DNA of 18,721 nt from contig CAZWXH010000029.1 of the NCBI GenBank assembly GCA_964637725.1, positions 1-18,721 on the forward strand, given 5' to 3'. Made by a program: the position numbers and the translations under genes. Source of the stretch: CAZWXH01 sp964637725 (GTDB taxonomy: Bacteria; Bacillota_I; Bacilli_A; Erysipelotrichales; Coprobacillaceae). Below are positions 15,050 through 18,721 of this stretch, one piece after another (positions within the stretch are counted from its first letter, which is position 1; every line of letters begins with the position of its first letter). Below the pieces are notes generated by a model, which made no database searches, was not told where the DNA came from, and saw only the letters and a list, made by a program, of their open reading frames with translations.

Positions 15050-15337
15050 TCACTCCTCTTCTTTTTCTTCTATAATATGTTCTGCATCCATTATTATAGG
15101 TGCATTCTTTTTCTTTTGAAAATAAAAACGTACACCAAAGAATAATATAATTAATCCAATAAGAGCTAAGAAAATATAGAAAATCTTTTCCATTTGTTGA
15201 AACTGATAGGCTAACGCTACAGTTAAACAAAGGTTCAATATCATTAAAGCTCCAGTTGATTTTTTTCTTTGATTATATAGGCAGTCTAATGCTACCGCAT
15301 TAGATGCAAATAAAGCAATAATAAGTCCGACTTCCAT
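15050..15337 (-). CDS. Small membrane protein of unknown function, first gene of the galE unit
   Basis: This 95-residue protein is not one I recognise. It has three hydrophobic segments (about 3-17, 29-45 and 50-72), a basic stretch FYFQKKKN after the last, and an acidic Glu-rich C-terminus. The pattern predicts an integral membrane protein. The ATG at 15337 follows a strong AGGAGG with 7-nt spacing. It lies 4 nt before the cyclophilin gene, whose ribosome site is within its own 3' end, so the two are cotranscribed. A function for it cannot be assigned from sequence. Confidence 0.8.
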   Translation of the reverse strand: MEVGLIIALFASNAVALDCLYNQRKKSTGALMILNLCLTVALAYQFQQMEKIFYIFLALIGLIILFFGVRFYFQKKKNAPIIMDAEHIIEEKEEE

Positions 15338-15391
15338 AATTAATCCTCCTGTTCAAATATCATAACATTTTTTTTAATAAATTTCACTACA

Positions 15392-15397
15392 ATTATA
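15392..15397 (-). promoter_or_regulatory. Possible -10 element for the four-gene galE unit
   Basis: A perfect TATAAT on the minus strand lies about 55 bp upstream of the first gene, but no convincing -35 is seen at 16-18 bp. It is within the 133-bp divergent region shared with the EF-G paralogue. Confidence 0.3.
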
Positions 15398-15406
15398 CTG
15401 TAACCG

Positions 15407-15435
15407 TTTTCATTAATTTCTAACTGTGTTAGAAT
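15407..15435 (+). promoter_or_regulatory. Probable promoter of the EF-G paralogue, with overlapping palindrome
   Basis: TTTTCA (15407-15412), a 17-bp spacer and TAGAAT (15430-15435) are seen. The inverted repeat CTAAC-TGT-GTTAG (15420-15432) overlaps the -10 and could be an operator. Predicted start is near 15442, leaving about 29 nt of leader with AAAAGGAG. Confidence 0.45.
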
Positions 15436-15470
15436 AAAGGAAAGAAAACATAAAAAAGGAGCGTGGTATA

Positions 15471-17525
15471 ATGAGAACTTATCACTCAAATGAAATTGGT
15501 AATGTTGTTGTATTAGGTCACTCAGGCAGTGGCAAAACAAGCGTGATAGAAGCAATGGCCTATCGCGGAGGTGTTTTAAAACGAATTGGAAATGTTGAAG
15601 ATGGTAATACTTTAAGTGATTATTCAGTTGAGGAAATCAAAAGACAATCTTCTGTTGGTCTTAGTGTTATTCCTCTTGAATGGAATGATTGTAAAGTCAA
15701 TCTATTAGACACACCTGGTTCATTCGACTTTATTGGTGAAGTTGAAGCCGCTTTAAAAGTATCAGAAAGTGCCTTGATTGTTGTTCCAGCAACTGAAGGT
15801 ATTAGCATTGGTACAAAACAAGCAATGTATAAAGCACATAATAAAGCAAAAATGATTTATATAAGTGGTTTGGATTACCCAAATGCTGCTTATTATCAAA
15901 AATTAGAAGAATTAAAACAAACTTATGGGAAAGCAATAGCTCCTATTCAAGTGCCAATTATGGAAGGCAATAAGATGGTTGGTTATGTCAATGTCGCAAA
16001 AATGGAAGGTCGTTACTTTGAAGGTGAACAAACGCATACTTGCCCCATCCCAGATAATATGTGGGATCAAATTAATCCAATCAAAAGCATGATTGATGAA
16101 GCTGTCGCAAATACAAATGATGATTTATTAGAAAAGTTTATAAATGAAGAACCTTTCACAAAAGAAGAAATATCTTGGGCATTAAGACAAGGTGTTACAA
16201 ACCAAACACTGATTCCAGTTCTTTGTGGAACAAATCAAATCGGAATTCAAATTATCCTGAACTCTATGGTGGCTTTCTTTAGTGCTGCTGGGGATATGTG
16301 TAACTCAATGGTTGTTAAGAACCAAGAAACCGGAGAAGATGATTTAATTGGCTTCAATGAAGCTCTTGCTCCATCTTTATTTATCTTTAAAACAATAGCT
16401 GATCCTTTTGTAGGAAGAATCTCTTTATTTAAAGTATGTACTGGAGCTATTACAACAGGAATGTCTTTATATAATGTCAATCGAAAAGAAGTTGAAAAAA
16501 TAAATAAACTTTATATTATGCGAGGAAAAGATTTAATTGAAGTTGATCAATTAAATGCTGGTGATATTGGTGCATTATCTAAGTTATCATTTAGTCAAAC
16601 AAATGATACTCTTTGTACTTTAGATTATCGTGTTTTATATGAACCAATTAAGTTCTCATATCCATACTTTGGTAAAGCTGTTATTCCTGATGGTAAGAGT
16701 AATGAAGAAAAGATAACAAACGCTCTTTCAAAACTGCTTGAAGAAGATCCAACATTAAGATTTGAAAATAATCCTGAAACAAAACAACAATGTTTATATG
16801 GTTTAGGAGATATTCATATCGATACAGTTGTAACAAAACTTAAAGAAAGATTTAAAATTGATGTCAGATTAGAAGATATTATTATTCCTTATAGAGAGAC
16901 TATTAAGGGAAGCATTACCCACCGTTATAAATATAAGAAACAATCTGGCGGACATGGCCAATATGGTGATGTAGAAATAACCTTTGAACCATTAAATGAT
17001 TATAGTATTCCTTTTATATTTGAAGAAAAGGTATTTGGTGGTGCTGTTCCTAAAGCTTATTTTCCAGCAGTTGAAAAAGGTTTAATTGAAGCAACCAAAG
17101 CAGGTGTTTTAAGAGGATATCCAACGCTTGGGATTAAAGCAACATTAATAGATGGTTCTTATCACAATGTTGACTCATCAGAGATGGCCTTTAAAACAGC
17201 GACAATACTTTGTTTTAAAGATGCAATCCCAAAAGCTACCCCTGTTTTATTAGAACCTTTTGTAACCTTACATGTTTATATTAGTGATGAATATACTGGT
17301 GATATTATGAGTCACTTTAATAAAAAACGTGCCCGCGTTATTGACAATGAAATATTGGAAGATGGTTCTATTAGAATAACTGCTCAAGCTCCTCAAGCTG
17401 AAGTTATGAATTATGCTACTGATTTAAGATCTATGACACAAGGTCAAGGATTCTTTGATATGGATTTCTTAGGCTATGAGGTAGTCCCAGATATAATCGT
17501 TGATAGAATAGAAAATTCTAAATAG
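15471..17525 (+). CDS. Elongation factor G-like protein (FusA paralogue) with altered GTPase motifs
   Basis: This 684-residue protein has EF-G architecture: an N-terminal G domain (about 7-270), a beta-barrel domain (about 290-380), and C-terminal domains including SGGHGQYGD of domain IV (about 490) and GDIMSHFNKKRARV (about 610-625). It belongs to the EF-G-like/FusA2 group and is unlikely to be the main translocase. The P-loop is GHSGSGKTS (16-24). The switch II motif is DTPGS (80-84), with Ser at the position of the catalytic His. The base-recognition motif NKxD is SGLD (132-135), keeping only the Asp. GTP binding or hydrolysis may be altered. The ATG at 15471 follows AAAAAGGAG at 15454-15461. 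A terminator follows. Its role (ribosome rescue, stress or antibiotic protection) is unknown. Confidence 0.9.
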   Translation: MRTYHSNEIGNVVVLGHSGSGKTSVIEAMAYRGGVLKRIGNVEDGNTLSDYSVEEIKRQSSVGLSVIPLEWNDCKVNLLDTPGSFDFIGEVEAALKVSESALIVVPATEGISIGTKQAMYKAHNKAKMIYISGLDYPNAAYYQKLEELKQTYGKAIAPIQVPIMEGNKMVGYVNVAKMEGRYFEGEQTHTCPIPDNMWDQINPIKSMIDEAVANTNDDLLEKFINEEPFTKEEISWALRQGVTNQTLIPVLCGTNQIGIQIILNSMVAFFSAAGDMCNSMVVKNQETGEDDLIGFNEALAPSLFIFKTIADPFVGRISLFKVCTGAITTGMSLYNVNRKEVEKINKLYIMRGKDLIEVDQLNAGDIGALSKLSFSQTNDTLCTLDYRVLYEPIKFSYPYFGKAVIPDGKSNEEKITNALSKLLEEDPTLRFENNPETKQQCLYGLGDIHIDTVVTKLKERFKIDVRLEDIIIPYRETIKGSITHRYKYKKQSGGHGQYGDVEITFEPLNDYSIPFIFEEKVFGGAVPKAYFPAVEKGLIEATKAGVLRGYPTLGIKATLIDGSYHNVDSSEMAFKTATILCFKDAIPKATPVLLEPFVTLHVYISDEYTGDIMSHFNKKRARVIDNEILEDGSIRITAQAPQAEVMNYATDLRSMTQGQGFFDMDFLGYEVVPDIIVDRIENSK

Positions 17526-17534
17526 TTTTTTAAT

Positions 17535-17563
17535 AGGATATTCGTAATGAATATCCTTTTTTT
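17535..17563 (+). terminator. Terminator of the EF-G paralogue
   Basis: AGGATATTC (17535-17543) and GAATATCCT (17549-17557) pair in a perfect 9-bp stem, followed by a run of seven T residues. Confidence 0.85.
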
Positions 17564-17592
17564 GCAAATAAAAAAAGAAAAACAGAGATTTT

Positions 17593-17646
17593 CTTTGTAT
17601 ATATAAGTATAGGGTTCTTTTGATCACTATCAAAATATATACAAAG
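17593..17646 (+). promoter_or_regulatory. Nested inverted repeats before the Rpn gene
   Basis: CTTTGTATATA (17593-17603) is the inverse of TATATACAAAG (17636-17646). An inner hairpin TTTTGAT-CACT-ATCAAAA (17618-17635) lies directly against the outer right arm. The outer right arm contains the first bases of the ribosome site AAAGGAG (17643-17649). If transcribed, this could limit initiation. The promoter is not identified, so whether the left arm is in the RNA is unknown. Confidence 0.5.
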
Positions 17647-17656
17647 GAGATGCTTT

Positions 17657-18688
17657 ATGCAACAATTTAAAATTGATTTTAAAAGTGATGTTTTATTTAA
17701 GTATACTTTATCTGATGATAAAGATTCTGGTTCTTTATTTCTTCTTAATTTGATTATTAAGGAATTGATTGGTATTGATTATACATCTTTACGTGTTCTT
17801 AATCCTGATATTGATCCCTCTCTCTTAAATGATAAAGAAATTGTTTTAGATGTCTTAATAGAAGATAATCATGGTCATCTAATTGATGTCGAAATGCAAA
17901 GATCTGATTTATCAACTTATCTTTCTCAGAGATTTCAATTCTATGGTGCTAAGTTATTAGTGAATCAAATGAATGAAGGTGATACATACGCTCTTTTAAA
18001 GCCTGTCTTTCAAGTTATCTTTGTAGATGATATAAGTCCTACCCATCCTTGTTTAAAAGAAGTGTATACAAGTAGAAATGATAGAGGTGATGAGGAGATG
18101 AATAATCTCATTCATCGTATTTATATATTTCTTCCTTATATCAATGAGATTAAAAAAACAAAACCATTAGATAAGTTTACAACATTAGAAAAAATGATCT
18201 ATATATTTGCAAACAGCATAGATAATGATATAATAAAAGTGAAAGAAAAGGTGGTGGATATTATGGAAAGAAAGTTAAGTACTTTTACAAAGGATAAGGC
18301 ATTAGAACATTTAGCAATGCAAAGATATATGGGGAAATGGGTAGCCCATATGGAAAAAGAAGAGGCAATAAGAAAAGGCACTGAAGAGGGTATAACTAAA
18401 GGCATGGAAAAAGGCATGAAAAAAGGTATGAAAAAAGGTATGAAAAAGGGTATGGAAAAGGGTATGGAAAAGGGTATGGAAAAAGGTATCGCTAAAGGAA
18501 AAGAAGCAGGGAAAATTGAAGGGATAATTCAATTTCTAAATGATTTACTCGCGTTGAAATTTCCTAATGAGTCCATATCCTTTATAAACAATTATTCCTT
18601 AAAACAATTGAATTCTATAAAAGAAAACATCTTTAAAGACTTATCTCTTAGTGAATTGCGTGAAATTGCCAAAGATATTGAAGAATGA
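17657..18688 (+). CDS. Rpn-type PD-(D/E)XK nuclease family protein with tandem-repeat linker
   Basis: This 343-residue protein matches the Rpn/YhgA-like PD-(D/E)XK family, often annotated as transposase or putative transposase-derived nuclease. Known Rpn proteins are recombination-promoting nucleases that cut DNA; some have been tied to phage defence. The N-terminus has the expected FKSDVLFKYTLS (about 8-19, D11). The catalytic core is LDVLIED (D65) then IDVEMQ (E79, Q81), followed by RFQFYGAKLL (about 92-101). Residues about 240-290 form a low-complexity Lys-Gly-Met-Glu repeat, and the C-terminal 60 residues are helical. The ATG at 17657 follows AAAGGAG at 17643-17649. No terminal inverted repeats typical of an insertion sequence were seen, and the gene is solitary. 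Nuclease activity itself is inferred from the family. Confidence 0.85.
   Translation: MQQFKIDFKSDVLFKYTLSDDKDSGSLFLLNLIIKELIGIDYTSLRVLNPDIDPSLLNDKEIVLDVLIEDNHGHLIDVEMQRSDLSTYLSQRFQFYGAKLLVNQMNEGDTYALLKPVFQVIFVDDISPTHPCLKEVYTSRNDRGDEEMNNLIHRIYIFLPYINEIKKTKPLDKFTTLEKMIYIFANSIDNDIIKVKEKVVDIMERKLSTFTKDKALEHLAMQRYMGKWVAHMEKEEAIRKGTEEGITKGMEKGMKKGMKKGMKKGMEKGMEKGMEKGIAKGKEAGKIEGIIQFLNDLLALKFPNESISFINNYSLKQLNSIKENIFKDLSLSELREIAKDIEE
18401..18484 (+). repeat. 12-bp in-frame tandem repeat within the Rpn gene
   Basis: Seven consecutive units of GGYATGRAAAAR encode Gly-Met-(Glu/Lys)-Lys (residues about 249-276). Degenerate units flank it (18377-18400 before, 18485-18496 after). Unit length is a multiple of three, so slippage would change protein length but not the frame. 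Confidence 0.85.
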
Positions 18689-18721
18689 AATCATTAATGC
18701 AACAACAATCAATTTATAACA

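Noticed and set aside
15340..15555. Minus-strand 71-codon frame before the small membrane protein
   Set aside because: It overlaps the 5' end of the EF-G paralogue and the shared promoter region, ends just before a gene with its own strong ribosome site, and shows no family features.
18377..18508. CRISPR-like array
   Set aside because: Units are 12 bp with no spacers and lie in a coding frame; it is a protein repeat.
18199..18532. Minus-strand open frames rich in Phe and His across the repeat
   Set aside because: They are antisense shadows of the Lys-Gly-Met-Glu repeat of the Rpn gene, with no ribosome site.
17564..18721. Insertion sequence around the Rpn gene
   Set aside because: The family is often labelled transposase, but no terminal inverted repeats or target duplication are visible. 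The inverted repeat at 17593-17646 lies only on the 5' side, and the window ends 33 bases after the gene.

Overview
The window is AT-rich bacterial DNA from a low-GC Gram-positive bacterium. Strong AGGAGG-type ribosome sites, type III glutamine synthetase, anaerobic (class III) ribonucleotide reductase, a cellobiose-type PTS permease and short intergenic gaps with U-tailed terminators suggest an anaerobic, gut-type Firmicute, possibly of the Erysipelotrichia group. That placement is inferred from gene content and has not been tested.

Layout. 1-444 is the 3' end of a 6-phospho-beta-glucosidase, followed by a VanZ-like membrane protein (498-929). On the minus strand lie a YczE/YitT-type membrane protein, a GNAT acetyltransferase and glutamine synthetase III (glnN, 2203-4281). 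Divergent from glnN is an orphan OmpR-type response regulator with a degraded receiver domain (4470-5150). Then, on the minus strand, come a membrane/PH-like protein, an orphan cellobiose-type PTS EIIC, its probable GntR/UTRA regulator, the overlapping pair yfcE-exoA, a GyrI-like protein, nrdG-nrdD, and a tight four-gene unit (small membrane protein, cyclophilin, glutaredoxin-like protein, galE). On the plus strand the window ends with an EF-G paralogue with altered GTPase motifs and an Rpn-type PD-(D/E)XK protein carrying a 12-bp tandem repeat.

How genes work together. EIIC plus GntR form a sugar-uptake module: near-identical palindromes lie upstream of both genes, which indicates joint control and autoregulation. 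The 6-phospho-beta-glucosidase at the left edge could hydrolyse the phosphorylated disaccharide product of such a PTS, but it is in a separate unit about 5 kb away. nrdD-nrdG encode the oxygen-sensitive reductase and its radical-SAM activase. exoA and yfcE are coupled by an ATGA overlap. galE is the last gene of an operon joined by 1-nt overlaps. glnN and the atypical regulator share a 188-bp divergent intergenic region, which makes the regulator a candidate for nitrogen control.

Most of the window is ordinary housekeeping and sugar metabolism. I see no CRISPR array, tRNA, rRNA, insertion sequence or phage block, and no clear new multi-gene system. No gene-free stretch exceeds about 235 bases. 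The best leads are the GntR operator set, the degenerate regulator next to glnN, the EF-G paralogue, and the Rpn gene with its repeat and structured leader.
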